Assembly (NCBI GenBank): GCA_002281485.1
Contig: NCGF01000003.1
Location: 1 to 64,000, forward strand
Length of the DNA: 64,000 nt
Source: Sphingomonas sp. 28-66-16
GTDB taxonomy: Bacteria > Pseudomonadota > Alphaproteobacteria > Sphingomonadales > Sphingomonadaceae
Direction of reading: 5' to 3'
Below, in pieces: positions 8,211 to 16,682 of this stretch. Position 1 is the first letter of the stretch. Each line of letters begins with the position of its first letter. Both the position numbers and the translations under genes were made by a program. The notes beneath the pieces are model-generated. The model had not been told where the DNA came from and did not search any database. It saw only the letters and a list, made by a program, of their open reading frames with translations.

Positions 8211-8256
8211 CTCCCGCGAAGGCGGGAGCCCAGGCTGGATCCCCGCCTTCGCGGGG
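8211..8256. repeat. REP-like double hairpin repeat
   Basis: Two adjacent hairpins: CTCCCGC-GAAG-GCGGGAG (8211-8228) and CCCCGC-CTTC-GCGGGG (8241-8256), separated by 12 bases. The two halves can also pair with each other because GCGAAGGCGGG is the reverse complement of CCCGCCTTCGC. This is the layout of dispersed REP-like elements common in sphingomonad genomes. It lies downstream of bchO and could also act as a transcript end. Confidence 0.65.
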
Positions 8257-8282
8257 ACACAAGGCAGCGGCAGTTGGGATGA

Positions 8283-9170
8283 TCACGCTACCCCAACCCG
8301 ACCAGCAAACGCCTCGATCATCCCCGCCACCGTCTCCGGTGCCTCTTCATGCGCCAGATGCCCGAGCCCCGGCAGCGTTTCCACCACCGCGCCCGGCACC
8401 AGCGCCGCTGCGCCTTGCGCCGTCGACAGGGGAATCGCCGTATCGCCTGCCCCGTGAATCAGCAGCAGCGGCACCGCGAGCTTGGGCAGGTCGCGCGCCA
8501 GCGACTCCAGGTCCCAATCGGCCATCATCGTGATCGCACCCGCGCAATGCCCCGGCGTCGCGAATAGCCGTCCGTAATAATCCGCGCCGGCCGCATCGAT
8601 CTTCGAACCGGTGGAGCGCGCCAGAAACCGCCCCGCCTCGCCCGCCTGCCTTGCGATCCCGGCGAAGATATGCGGCGCGAACGGGTTGACGAACAGCATC
8701 CGCGCCAGCGTCGGGAACAGCTTGGCCGCCAGCCCCGGGAACGGCAGCAGCGCCGAATTGAGGCCGATCACGCCCCTGGGCGCGGCCAGCCCGTCGAGCA
8801 CCATCCGGATCGCGATCGCCGCCCCCGCCGAATGGCCGACGATCAGCACGGGCGGCAGTTCCAGCGTCGCCATCAGCTCACCGACCGCCTTGGCCATTGC
8901 CGGCATCGCCAGCCCGCCGACCGGCCGCCCGGTCGTAAAGCCATGCCCCGGCAGATCGGGCGCCACCACGGTGAAATGCGCGGCCAGCAACGGCATCAGC
9001 CCGCGCCAGCTATGCGTCGCCGCCCCCGTGCCGTGGATCAGCAGCAGCACCGGGCCGCTTCCCATCACCTGCACATGCCAGCGCAACCGCCCGAGATCGA
9101 CAAAGCGGCTCGCAGCCCGATTGGGCCAGTCGCGCCCCTCCGCCTCCCAGCGCGGCTTATCGCTCAGCAT
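8283..9170 (-). CDS. bchO: Magnesium-chelatase-associated alpha/beta hydrolase BchO
   Basis: BchO is an alpha/beta-hydrolase-fold protein always found with bchI and bchD and needed for, or assisting, magnesium insertion; its exact reaction is not settled. The 295-residue protein has the RFVDLGRLRWHVQ opening typical of BchO, the oxyanion-side HGTGAATHSWRG motif, the nucleophile elbow VGHSAGAA, and the late GAGDTAIP and GLGHLAHEE segments that hold the acid and histidine. A GGGGG stretch six bases upstream supports the ATG at 9170. It overlaps the end of bchD by 14 bases, so it is translated from the bchI-bchD transcript. Confidence 0.92.
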   Translation of the reverse strand: MLSDKPRWEAEGRDWPNRAASRFVDLGRLRWHVQVMGSGPVLLLIHGTGAATHSWRGLMPLLAAHFTVVAPDLPGHGFTTGRPVGGLAMPAMAKAVGELMATLELPPVLIVGHSAGAAIAIRMVLDGLAAPRGVIGLNSALLPFPGLAAKLFPTLARMLFVNPFAPHIFAGIARQAGEAGRFLARSTGSKIDAAGADYYGRLFATPGHCAGAITMMADWDLESLARDLPKLAVPLLLIHGAGDTAIPLSTAQGAAALVPGAVVETLPGLGHLAHEEAPETVAGMIEAFAGRVGVA

Positions 9171-11772
9171 CCTGCACCCCCTTCACCGCCGCGTGCATCG
9201 TCCGCGCGTCGGCGCGTGGCAGCGGCAGGTAACGCGCGCGCATGGCGGCGGCGATCGTCGCCCCTTCCGCCCGCGGCCTTGCGGAAATATCGACAAAGGC
9301 CGACGCGATCCCCGACAGGCCGATCGCGCGCGCGGCCGCGAGTGCATCCTCCTCCGCCGCCTGCCGCACCATCGATCCGTCGGCGGCGATGTTGGCGCGG
9401 CCATCGGTCAGGATCACGAGAAACGGCGTCCGCCCCCGCTTGCGCGCCGCCTCGCCCAGTTCGCGTGCGGCGTTGAGTCCCGCCGCCAGCGGCGTCCCGC
9501 CCCCGCCCGGCAATGCGCCCAGCGACTTGCGCGCGCGGGCGAGCGAGCGGGTCGGCGGCAGGATCAATTCGGCCTCGGTCCCGCGAAACGCGACGAGCGC
9601 CACCTGCGCGCGCTTCACATAGGCCTCGGCGAGCAGCAGCTCGACCGCCCCTTTCGCCTCGGCGAGCCGCGCCATCGCCGAGGAGCCCGACGCGTCGACC
9701 GCAAAGATCGTCGTCGCCTCCATCTTTTTTTCGAACCGCCGAATGCGCAAATCATCGAGCCGCACCTGCACGCGACCCGCTTGCGCCCCGCGAACCCGCT
9801 GCCAGGGGGCCGCCGCGCGCAAGGTATCGATCAGGCTCAGCCGCAACCCGCCGCGCGGAATCCCCGCCCGCACGCCCACTGGCCGCCCGCGCGTGGGCGA
9901 GCGCTGCTTTGCCCCCTTGCCCTGCCCGGCTGCCTGTGGCGACCGCCGCCCGCCGCCCGCTGCAATCTGGGCGAGCACATGTTTGGGCAGCGAGGCAAGC
10001 GCCGCCTCCAGCACGACATCCTCCAGCGGCTGAGGCTCGCCGCTCTCCTGCTCGCTGGTGTCGCCGTCGGGAGGCGGTGGCGGCGGTGCCTCGGTTTCCG
10101 GTGCCGGCTCGGCCTCGGGCGGTGGCGGCAGCCGCGTCGCGCGCGGACCGAGCACGAGGCGGGCGGCGATCATCACATCGTCCTCGCCGATCACCGACCG
10201 GCCATGTAGCACCGCCGAGGCGCGTGCTGCCCGCAAGGCAAAGATCGGCGCGCGGCCGGAATCGATTCCCAACGCCAGGGTGGTGACGGCAATGGCTGCG
10301 AGGATGTCATCGGCGGGCGGCGCCACGGCGCCATGCGGCACCACATGATCGATCGTGCCGGGAAACATCTTTGGCGGCTGCGCGTCGGCGAAATCCACCC
10401 GGAACGCCAGCCGCTCCGTCAGCGCGACCGGTGGCCGCTCGTCGGGTTCGACCCCATCATCCAGCGCCACCACCACGAAGCGCGCCGGCGAGCGCAGCGT
10501 CATCCCCTCGCGCTCGGCGATCACCTCGCCCGTATCCAGCGCCGCCGCGATCGGCGCCGCGACCGACTCCGCCAGCCGCTCGGCCATCGGCACGATCAGC
10601 AGGCCGCCATCGGCCTCCGCCAGCACGCCGGTCCGTGAGACCGCACGCCCGGTCGAGAGCGTTGCGCCCAGATCGAGCCCGCCCAGCAATCGCTCATCAT
10701 CGATATGCGCGGGCAGCCGCTTGACTGGCGCGCCCTGACCCAGCCCAGCGACCAACGCCGCCACCACTGCATCCCGCGCCTCGCCGCCGCCGCGCAGCAC
10801 CAGCCCGCCCAGCCCGGGGTCGATCGCGCACAGCCGCGCCGCGAGCAGCGCATCCGACCAGACATCGGCGGGCATCGGGGGCGCCAGATCGCCCGCCGCG
10901 CTCATGCCGCGAACAAACAGCGCGCGCGCCGACCGCATCAATGTCAGCTCGCCGCGCAACCCGTCAGCCCCCACCGCCATGCACAGCTCGGACGCGCGCG
11001 TCAGCACCGCATCGGGCACCGTCACCCGCGCCAGCAAATCCTTGCCCTTGGCGATCTTGCGCAGCGTCTTGCGCTCGGCCTTCGACCATTCTTCGGCAAA
11101 TGCCTCTGGCGTGCGTTCAAACGCATCGCAGCGCTTCAAAATCTCCACCCGCTGCTTCAGATCCTGCGGCGTGCGCACTTCGACCGAGAGGCCGAACCGG
11201 TCGAGCAATTGCGGCCGCAATTCGCCCTCTTCGGGGTTGCCGCTGCCGACCAGCACGAAGCGGGCGGCGTGGCGCACGCTCAACCCCTCGCGCTCGACGA
11301 CATTCTCCCCCGACGCCGCCACGTCGAGCAGCAGATCGACGATATGGTCCTCGAGCAGATTGATCTCGTCGATATACAGAAACCCCCGGTGCGCGCGCGC
11401 GAGCAGCCCCGGTTCGAACGCCTTTTCGCCATGCGCCAGCGCCTTTTCAAGGTCGAGTGCGCCCACCACCCGGTCTTCGGTCGCGCCCAGTGGCAGGTCG
11501 ACAAAGGGCACCGGCGTGGTTGCCTTGCCGGGGCGGTGAGTCTCGGGCGTCGGGCACACCGCCTGCCCCGGCGCGCAATTGTAACGGCACCCCGCGACCA
11601 CGGGCATCGGCGGCAGCAGCGCTGCCAGCGCGCGTACCGCGGTCGACTTGCCGGTACCGCGATCGCCGAACACCATCACCCCGCCGATCCTTGCATCGAC
11701 GGCAGCGATCAGTAGCGCAAGTTTCATCTCGTCTTGGCCGACGATTGCGGAGAATGGAAAGGACGCACGCAT
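9157..11772 (-). CDS. bchI-bchD: In-frame BchI-BchD magnesium chelatase fusion (BchI C-terminus missing)
   Basis: One uninterrupted 871-residue frame encodes both AAA+ subunits of magnesium chelatase, which inserts Mg into protoporphyrin IX. Residues 1-289 are BchI: Walker A GDRGTGKS (36-43), Walker B LYIDE (132-136), sensor-1 VGSGNPEEGELR, arginine-finger region LLDRFG (189-194) and sensor-2 region GLRGELTLMR (271-280). BchI then stops at ALFVRG. The last 45-50 residues normally following sensor 2 (the helical part with a RHRLRRDPLD-like motif) and a stop codon are absent. Residues 290-871 form a full BchD: degenerate AAA+ domain, proline/acidic linker (about 547-589) and a VWA/integrin-I domain with MIDAS DASGSS (693-698), GGGTPL and LTDGRAN. 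The frame is open beyond ATG 11772, but that part is antisense to tspO. Internal start at ATG 10905 for a separate BchD is conceivable, though no Shine-Dalgarno is seen. Confidence 0.88.
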   Translation of the reverse strand: MRASFPFSAIVGQDEMKLALLIAAVDARIGGVMVFGDRGTGKSTAVRALAALLPPMPVVAGCRYNCAPGQAVCPTPETHRPGKATTPVPFVDLPLGATEDRVVGALDLEKALAHGEKAFEPGLLARAHRGFLYIDEINLLEDHIVDLLLDVAASGENVVEREGLSVRHAARFVLVGSGNPEEGELRPQLLDRFGLSVEVRTPQDLKQRVEILKRCDAFERTPEAFAEEWSKAERKTLRKIAKGKDLLARVTVPDAVLTRASELCMAVGADGLRGELTLMRSARALFVRGMSAAGDLAPPMPADVWSDALLAARLCAIDPGLGGLVLRGGGEARDAVVAALVAGLGQGAPVKRLPAHIDDERLLGGLDLGATLSTGRAVSRTGVLAEADGGLLIVPMAERLAESVAAPIAAALDTGEVIAEREGMTLRSPARFVVVALDDGVEPDERPPVALTERLAFRVDFADAQPPKMFPGTIDHVVPHGAVAPPADDILAAIAVTTLALGIDSGRAPIFALRAARASAVLHGRSVIGEDDVMIAARLVLGPRATRLPPPPEAEPAPETEAPPPPPPDGDTSEQESGEPQPLEDVVLEAALASLPKHVLAQIAAGGGRRSPQAAGQGKGAKQRSPTRGRPVGVRAGIPRGGLRLSLIDTLRAAAPWQRVRGAQAGRVQVRLDDLRIRRFEKKMEATTIFAVDASGSSAMARLAEAKGAVELLLAEAYVKRAQVALVAFRGTEAELILPPTRSLARARKSLGALPGGGGTPLAAGLNAARELGEAARKRGRTPFLVILTDGRANIAADGSMVRQAAEEDALAAARAIGLSGIASAFVDISARPRAEGATIAAAMRARYLPLPRADARTMHAAVKGVQDAER

Positions 11773-11780
11773 CGATTCCG

Positions 11781-11798
11781 TGTAACAGGAGTTTGACA
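11781..11798. promoter_or_regulatory. PpsR/CrtJ operator between bchI-bchD and tspO
   Basis: TGT at 11781 and ACA at 11796 are separated by exactly 12 bases. The site lies 8 bases before the bchI start codon and 28 bases before the tspO start. The plus-strand TTGACA at 11793-11798 inside it could serve as a -35 element for tspO. Position and consensus match the other two sites in this cluster. Confidence 0.7.
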
Positions 11799-11826
11799 CT
11801 CCACAATACGGACACGCCCGCGCCCT

Positions 11827-12309
11827 ATGGAAATTCCCGTCATCGTCGCGATCGGCGTCGCCGTTTTCCTGGGTGCCGCCGGCGGGCTGATGACCCCGAT
11901 CGGCCCCTGGTATCGCAATCTGAAAAAGCCGAGCCTGCAGCCGCCCAATTGGCTGTTCGGCCCGGCCTGGACGATCATCCTCGGCCTCGCCGCCTGGTCG
12001 GCGATCACGGCCTGGTATGCCGCCGACACCCCCGCCGAACACACACGGGTGCTCGGCCTGTTCGCCACCAACGCGGTCTGCCATTTCCTGTGGAGCCCGC
12101 TGTTCTTCCGCGCACGGCGGCCCGATTGGGCATTGATCGAGGTCGTGTTTTTGTGGGTGTCGCTGGCGCTGCTGGTGGTGCTGCTTTGGCCCATCTCGAA
12201 TTTCGCCAGCCTGCTGATCGTGCCGTATCTGCTCTGGGTGAGTTTCGCGGCGTGGCTCAACAGCGCGATCGTCAAGCTCAACCGGCCGTTCGACGTTACG
12301 GCAACCTAG
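11827..12309 (+). CDS. tspO: TspO/MBR family tryptophan-rich membrane protein
   Basis: TspO is a five-helix membrane protein that binds porphyrins. In Rhodobacter it modulates expression of photosynthesis genes in response to oxygen. The 160-residue protein carries the family signature GPWYRNLKKPSLQPPNWLFG followed by PAWTIILGLAAW and a tryptophan-rich body (FLWSPLFFRARRPDWALIEV), with about five hydrophobic segments. It is divergent from the magnesium chelatase gene across a PpsR-type operator, so it is probably co-regulated with pigment synthesis. No strong Shine-Dalgarno precedes the ATG. Confidence 0.92.
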   Translation: MEIPVIVAIGVAVFLGAAGGLMTPIGPWYRNLKKPSLQPPNWLFGPAWTIILGLAAWSAITAWYAADTPAEHTRVLGLFATNAVCHFLWSPLFFRARRPDWALIEVVFLWVSLALLVVLLWPISNFASLLIVPYLLWVSFAAWLNSAIVKLNRPFDVTAT

Positions 12310-12392
12310 CGTTTCGCCCGATTTTCCCTTATCATCGACCCTTCGCTCAACGGAGAACTTCCCCGCCGATCATCGCCCCGAAGGAGACGCCC

Positions 12393-13184
12393 ATGGCCAC
12401 GACGCATACTGCTCACCCGACGCAAGCTGCCGATCTGCCGGCGATACGACAGATCAGCCAGGCCGATCTGAACTGGGCGCTGGCACAGGGGTGGCAGGAT
12501 TTCTCCGCCAAGCGCGGCGATCTGATCGTGGTCGGGCTGCTCTATCCGCTGATCTGCTTCGTCGCGGTCATCGCCGCGCTCAACGCGCCGCTCCTGCCCT
12601 TGCTGTTCCCGCTGGTGGCGGGGCTGACGATCGCGGGGCCGGCGGCAGCATCGGGCTTTTACGAACTGGCGCGGCGGCGCGCGGCGGGGCTGGAATCGAG
12701 CTGGTGGCATTTCCTCGATCCGCTGAACGGGCGCAGCCGTATGCCGATCGCGGTGTTGACGATCGGGCTTGGCGGGCTGTTCGTCGCCTGGCTGATCGTC
12801 GCCTATCTGATTTATGCCGCCACCTTCGGCATCACCGCGCCGATGCGGATCGATGATCTGTTCGGTCGCGTGTTCACGACGCGCGAGGGCTGGGAAATGA
12901 TCCTGATCGGCAATGCCGTGGGGCTGGTGTTCGCGATCGTCACGCTGGTTTTCTCGATCGTGTCGTTTCCTATGGTCGTGGACAGGCCGGTCGATGCGAG
13001 CGTGGCCGCGATGACCTCGTACCGTGCGGTGTCGGCGAACAAGCTGGTGATTGCGAGCTGGGGCTTGCGGATCGTCGCGCTGCTCGTGCTCGGGCTGATC
13101 CCGGCCGCGATCGGCCTGGCGGTCGTGTTGCCGTGGCTCGGCTATGCGACCTGGCATCTCTATACGCGGCTGGTGGTGCGCTGA
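12393..13184 (+). CDS. DUF2189 family integral membrane protein
   Basis: This 263-residue protein begins with a soluble stretch ending ISQADLNWALAQGWQDFSAKRGD and then has about six hydrophobic segments, the arrangement of DUF2189 proteins (predicted membrane proteins of unknown role). AAGGAG at 12381-12386 ahead of the ATG at 12393 fixes the start; the longer open frame upstream is not used. It stands alone between tspO and the convergent cytochrome c maturation operon. It meets that operon end to end at 13184/13185. Function is unknown, and family assignment is by recall. Confidence 0.75.
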   Translation: MATTHTAHPTQAADLPAIRQISQADLNWALAQGWQDFSAKRGDLIVVGLLYPLICFVAVIAALNAPLLPLLFPLVAGLTIAGPAAASGFYELARRRAAGLESSWWHFLDPLNGRSRMPIAVLTIGLGGLFVAWLIVAYLIYAATFGITAPMRIDDLFGRVFTTREGWEMILIGNAVGLVFAIVTLVFSIVSFPMVVDRPVDASVAAMTSYRAVSANKLVIASWGLRIVALLVLGLIPAAIGLAVVLPWLGYATWHLYTRLVVR

Positions 13185-13823
13185 TCAGCGCGGCGGTTGT
13201 TGCGCCGCCATCGCGATGAGCTGATCGAGCAGCGCCAGCCGGTCGGCGATCTGCGGACGATAGGACGCGCCGGCCGGCGTGAGCGCCAGCGAGCGCGCCC
13301 ACCAGCGCCGCGCATCGAGCAAGCGCCCCGATTCGGCATAAGCGAGCCCGAGGAAGAAGGGTGGCCCGGGGTGGCGGGGGTTGAGCACGATCGCATGCTG
13401 AAACGCGAACAACGCGGCGGGCGAGAGATTGCCGCCATCGTGCGTCACCAGCACGCTGCCGAGCCCGGTCCAGAGCTGAATGCTGTTGGGATAGCGATCG
13501 AGCCCGCCGAGGATCACCTTGACGGCATTGCCCGGCGCGCCGATCCGGATCATCGCGTCGGCGGCGGTCTCATAGGCGGCATCGGCGGTATAGTTGCTGA
13601 ACATCGCGAGGCGCAGCGCGACGATATCGGGGCTCACCTCGGTCGCGTCGATCTGCGGCTTGGCAGTGGTTCCTTTGAGCTGCGGCGATCCTTGCAGCGC
13701 ATAGCCGGTCGCGCCGAGCATCAGGGCGGCCCCCGTCGTCGTCCACAGCATCCGCGGCACGCCCAGCCGCCAGAGCAAGGCCGCCGTCGCAAGCGCGATG
13801 ACGACGAGAATGATCCAGCCCAT
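13185..13823 (-). CDS. TPR protein of cytochrome c maturation (CcmI/CycH-like)
   Basis: The last gene of the ccm operon encodes a 212-residue protein. It has two N-terminal hydrophobic segments (MGWIILVVIALATAALLWRL and MLWTTTGAALMLGATGYAL) followed by tetratricopeptide-like helices (AGNAVKVILGGLDRYPNS, ALFAFQHAIVLNPRHPGPPFFLGLAYAESGRLLDARRWW). This is the shape of CcmI/CycH/NrfG proteins that present apocytochrome c to the CcmF-CcmH haem-attachment complex. Its ATG overlaps the ccmH stop in TGATG. It is shorter than full CcmI (about 400 residues), so naming it ccmI would be an over-claim. Confidence 0.75.
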   Translation of the reverse strand: MGWIILVVIALATAALLWRLGVPRMLWTTTGAALMLGATGYALQGSPQLKGTTAKPQIDATEVSPDIVALRLAMFSNYTADAAYETAADAMIRIGAPGNAVKVILGGLDRYPNSIQLWTGLGSVLVTHDGGNLSPAALFAFQHAIVLNPRHPGPPFFLGLAYAESGRLLDARRWWARSLALTPAGASYRPQIADRLALLDQLIAMAAQQPPR

Positions 13824-14236
13824 CAGGCGCGCCGCCGGCGTTTGAAGCTCGCGCGCGCGATCCACAGCCCGATCGCGATCAGCGCGATCGGCGCGATCCA
13901 CAGCGGCGCCGTCGCAGCGCTGAGCGGCGGATCATAGGTGACGTAATCGCCATAGCGCGCGATCAGCCAGCGGCGCACGCTCGCGGGCTTTTCGCCCGCC
14001 GCGATCCGGCGACGGACGAGCGCGCGCATGTCGCCGGCCATTTCGGCATTGCTGTCGGCGATCGACTGGCCCTGACAGACCAGACAGCGCAGCTCGAGCA
14101 TCAGCGTCTGCGCTTCGGCCTCCTGCTTGGGATCGGGCAGCTGGGTGTCGGCCAGCCGCGCCGGCGGCAGCGACGAATCGGCGAGCAGCGGCGCCGGGGC
14201 GGCAAGCGCGATCAGAAGGGCGATGCGGCGCTTCAT
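13823..14236 (-). CDS. ccmH: Cytochrome c-type biogenesis protein CcmH (CycL)
   Basis: CcmH is a periplasm-facing thiol protein that reduces the CxxC of apocytochrome c before haem attachment by CcmF. The 137-residue protein has a signal peptide (MKRRIALLIALAAPAPLLA), the diagnostic LRCLVCQGQSIADSNAE motif with Cys51 and Cys54, and a C-terminal anchor (APLWIAPIALIAIGLWIA). It overlaps ccmG by 4 bases (ATGA). The length matches the short alphaproteobacterial CycL form rather than the long fused CcmH of enterobacteria. Confidence 0.93.
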   Translation of the reverse strand: MKRRIALLIALAAPAPLLADSSLPPARLADTQLPDPKQEAEAQTLMLELRCLVCQGQSIADSNAEMAGDMRALVRRRIAAGEKPASVRRWLIARYGDYVTYDPPLSAATAPLWIAPIALIAIGLWIARASFKRRRRA

Positions 14237-14760
14237 TGCGCCTGCCGCAAGGCATCGAGAATGCCGGGCACGTCTTCGGCGCGGATTTCGCCGACATGCT
14301 GGAGCCGGATGATCCCCTTGCCGTCGATCACGAAGGTCTCGGGCACGCCCGACGAACCGAGCGCCAGCTGCACCGCGCTCTCGGGATCGTCGCCGATCCG
14401 ATCATAGGGATCGCCGTAGCGCGCGAGAAACGACGCGATGTCGCTGCCGGTATCGCGAATCGCGACCGCGTCGATCGGCACGCCGATCGCCTTCAACTGC
14501 TTGAGCTGCGGCGCCTCTGCCGCGCAGGGGATGCACCAGCTCGCGAAGACGTTGAGCAGCCGCGGCTGGCCCTGGCGGAACACCGCGCTGCCGAGGCCGG
14601 GCTTGGTCGGGATGATCGGCGGCAACGAGAATTGGGGCAGCGGTTTGCCGATCATCGCCGACCGCACCGTGCGGTCGGCGGGTTTGTAGAGGCCGCTCGC
14701 GACGACCGCGAACAGGCCGATGAACAGCGCAAACGGCAGCCAGATCAGCAGCCGTCTCAT
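14233..14760 (-). CDS. ccmG: Thiol:disulfide interchange protein CcmG/DsbE
   Basis: CcmG is a membrane-tethered thioredoxin-like protein that supplies reductant to the cytochrome c maturation pathway. The 175-residue protein has an N-terminal anchor (MRRLLIWLPFALFIGLFAVV), the NVFASWCIPCAAEAPQL active site with Cys76 and Cys79, and the cis-proline region SSGVPETFVIDGKG. The start at 14760 overlaps the ccmF stop (ATGA); the longer frame upstream is an out-of-frame reading of ccmF. Confidence 0.94.
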   Translation of the reverse strand: MRRLLIWLPFALFIGLFAVVASGLYKPADRTVRSAMIGKPLPQFSLPPIIPTKPGLGSAVFRQGQPRLLNVFASWCIPCAAEAPQLKQLKAIGVPIDAVAIRDTGSDIASFLARYGDPYDRIGDDPESAVQLALGSSGVPETFVIDGKGIIRLQHVGEIRAEDVPGILDALRQAQ

Positions 14761-16682
14761 GCATAGGCCTCGCGGAGCGCCGACTTGCGGTCGCGGAGCA
14801 CCCGGCCAAGCAGCGAGAGGGCGCCGCCGATCGCGATCATCGCGCCACCAGCCCAGATCAATGTCACGAACGGCTTCCACCACAGCCGCAACTGCCAGCG
14901 CCCCGCATCGTCGGGCTGGCCGAGCACAGTGTAGAGCTGACCATCGCTGACGGTCGCGATCGCCGATTCGCTCGTCACCGTGACAGGATTCGAGAAGAAC
15001 CGCGATTGCGGGCGAAGGATCGTCGCCGGGCCATCGCCGCGCTGCACCTTCAGCCGCGCCTCGAGCGCCGACCAGTTCGGCCCGAGCACGGGAATGATGC
15101 CCTCGAGGGTCACGGTATAGGGACCGACGCGCTGCGGCTCGCCGACCCGCGCCGCGACCAGCGTCTGCTTGGTGAACGCGCTTTCGGAAGCCATGCCGGC
15201 GAGGCTGACGGCAATGCCGAGATGCGCGAGCACCATGCCATAGGTGAACAAGGGGGTCCGGCGAAGATTGCGCTTCCACAAGGGCGCGACGCTGGCGATC
15301 GCGAGCCCCGCCGCGAGCGCCAGCCCCAGGATCGGCAAAACGCCGGCGCTATAGGCGAACGCCACCAGCACGCCCAGCACGAGCACGGTCGCGCCGATCG
15401 GCACCACCAGTCGCGAGAGCACCGCGCCCCCGTCGTCGCGCCGCCAGCGCATCAGCGGCCCGGCGGCCATGATCGCGACCAGCGCCAGCGCGACCGGTCC
15501 GGCAGCCTTGTTGAAGAAGGGCGGCCCGATCGACAGCTGCAGGCCGAACGCACCCGCCGCCAGGATCGGATACAGCGTGCCGATCAGCACGATACCGAGG
15601 ATTACCGAGAGCAGCAGATTATTGGCGACGAGCGCGCCTTCGCGGCTGACGAGCTCGAAGGTCGCGCCCTCGCGGATCGTGCCGACCCGAAGCGCGAACA
15701 GCGCCATCGCGCCGCCGATATAGATCGCGAGCAGCGCGAGGATGAACGAGCCGCGCTCGGGATCGACGGCAAAAGCGTGGACGCTCGTCAAGATGCCCGA
15801 CCGAACGAGGAAGGTGCCGATCATCGACATCGAGAAGGCGACCACGGCGAGCATGATCGTCCAGGCGCGCAAACCGTCGCGGGTGGCGAGCACCGTCACC
15901 GAATGGAGCAGGGCGGTCGCCGCGAGCCACGGCATCAGCGAGGCATTCTCGACCGGATCCCAGAACCACCAGCCACCCCAGCCGAGCTCGTAATAAGCCC
16001 AATAGGAACCCGCGGTGATGCCAAGCGTCAGGAAGATCCACGCGCCGAGCACCCAGGGGCGCATCGCGCGCGCAAAGGCGGGGCCGACATCGCGAGTCAC
16101 CATCGCGCCGACCGCGAACGAGAAAGCGACCGAGATGCCGACATAGCCGATGTAAAGCGTTGGCGGATGGAAGGCGAGGCCGGGATCCTGGAGCAGCGGA
16201 TTGAGGCCGTTGCCATCGGCGGGCGCCGGGTTGAGCCGCGCGAACGGGTTCGACGAGAACAGCAGGAAGGCGTAGAATCCCAGCGCGATCAGCGCCTGCG
16301 CGCCCAGGGTCGCGATGAGCGTCGGCTTGGGCAGCCGGTGTTCGAGGATCGCCACCGCCCCGCCGGCCAGTCCAAGGATCGTCACCCAGAGCAGCATCGA
16401 CCCTTCGTGATTGCCCCATGCACCGGCGATCTTGTAGATCAGCGGCTTCGCCGAATGGCTGTTCTGCGCCACGAGCAGCACCGACATGTCCGAATTGACG
16501 AACACCGTGATCAGCAGCGCCATCGCCAGCAGCACGACGACCCCCTGGACGATCGCCACCGGCCGCACCGCATCCTGCACATCGGGATCGCCGCGCGCGA
16601 TTCCGAGCGCGGCGAGCGCGAATTGCAATGCCGCGAGCGCGGCTGCGATCCAGAGTGCGGCAAGCCCCGCTTCAGCGATCAT
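14757..16682 (-). CDS. ccmF: Haem lyase subunit CcmF
   Basis: CcmF is the large polytopic membrane protein that transfers haem from holo-CcmE to apocytochrome c. The 641-residue protein has the WWD domain (WGGWWFWDPVENASLMPW), the AGAWGNHEGSMLLW block and many hydrophobic helices, with a large periplasmic loop near the C terminus. Length is normal. It overlaps ccmE upstream and ccmG downstream by 4 bases each, so ccmE-F-G-H are tightly coupled. Confidence 0.96.
   Translation of the reverse strand: MIAEAGLAALWIAAALAALQFALAALGIARGDPDVQDAVRPVAIVQGVVVLLAMALLITVFVNSDMSVLLVAQNSHSAKPLIYKIAGAWGNHEGSMLLWVTILGLAGGAVAILEHRLPKPTLIATLGAQALIALGFYAFLLFSSNPFARLNPAPADGNGLNPLLQDPGLAFHPPTLYIGYVGISVAFSFAVGAMVTRDVGPAFARAMRPWVLGAWIFLTLGITAGSYWAYYELGWGGWWFWDPVENASLMPWLAATALLHSVTVLATRDGLRAWTIMLAVVAFSMSMIGTFLVRSGILTSVHAFAVDPERGSFILALLAIYIGGAMALFALRVGTIREGATFELVSREGALVANNLLLSVILGIVLIGTLYPILAAGAFGLQLSIGPPFFNKAAGPVALALVAIMAAGPLMRWRRDDGGAVLSRLVVPIGATVLVLGVLVAFAYSAGVLPILGLALAAGLAIASVAPLWKRNLRRTPLFTYGMVLAHLGIAVSLAGMASESAFTKQTLVAARVGEPQRVGPYTVTLEGIIPVLGPNWSALEARLKVQRGDGPATILRPQSRFFSNPVTVTSESAIATVSDGQLYTVLGQPDDAGRWQLRLWWKPFVTLIWAGGAMIAIGGALSLLGRVLRDRKSALREAYA

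Noticed and set aside
8211..8256. Possible CRISPR repeat
   Set aside because: There is only one double hairpin with no regularly spaced copies; it fits a REP-like element.
8611..10209. A 532-codon plus-strand frame over bchO and bchD
   Set aside because: Arg/Pro/Ala-rich shadow translation without family resemblance; the opposite strand encodes recognised pigment enzymes.
11773..12084. N-terminal extension of the BchI-BchD frame
   Set aside because: It is antisense to tspO and includes the PpsR operator; BchI similarity starts at MRASFPFSAIVGQDE.
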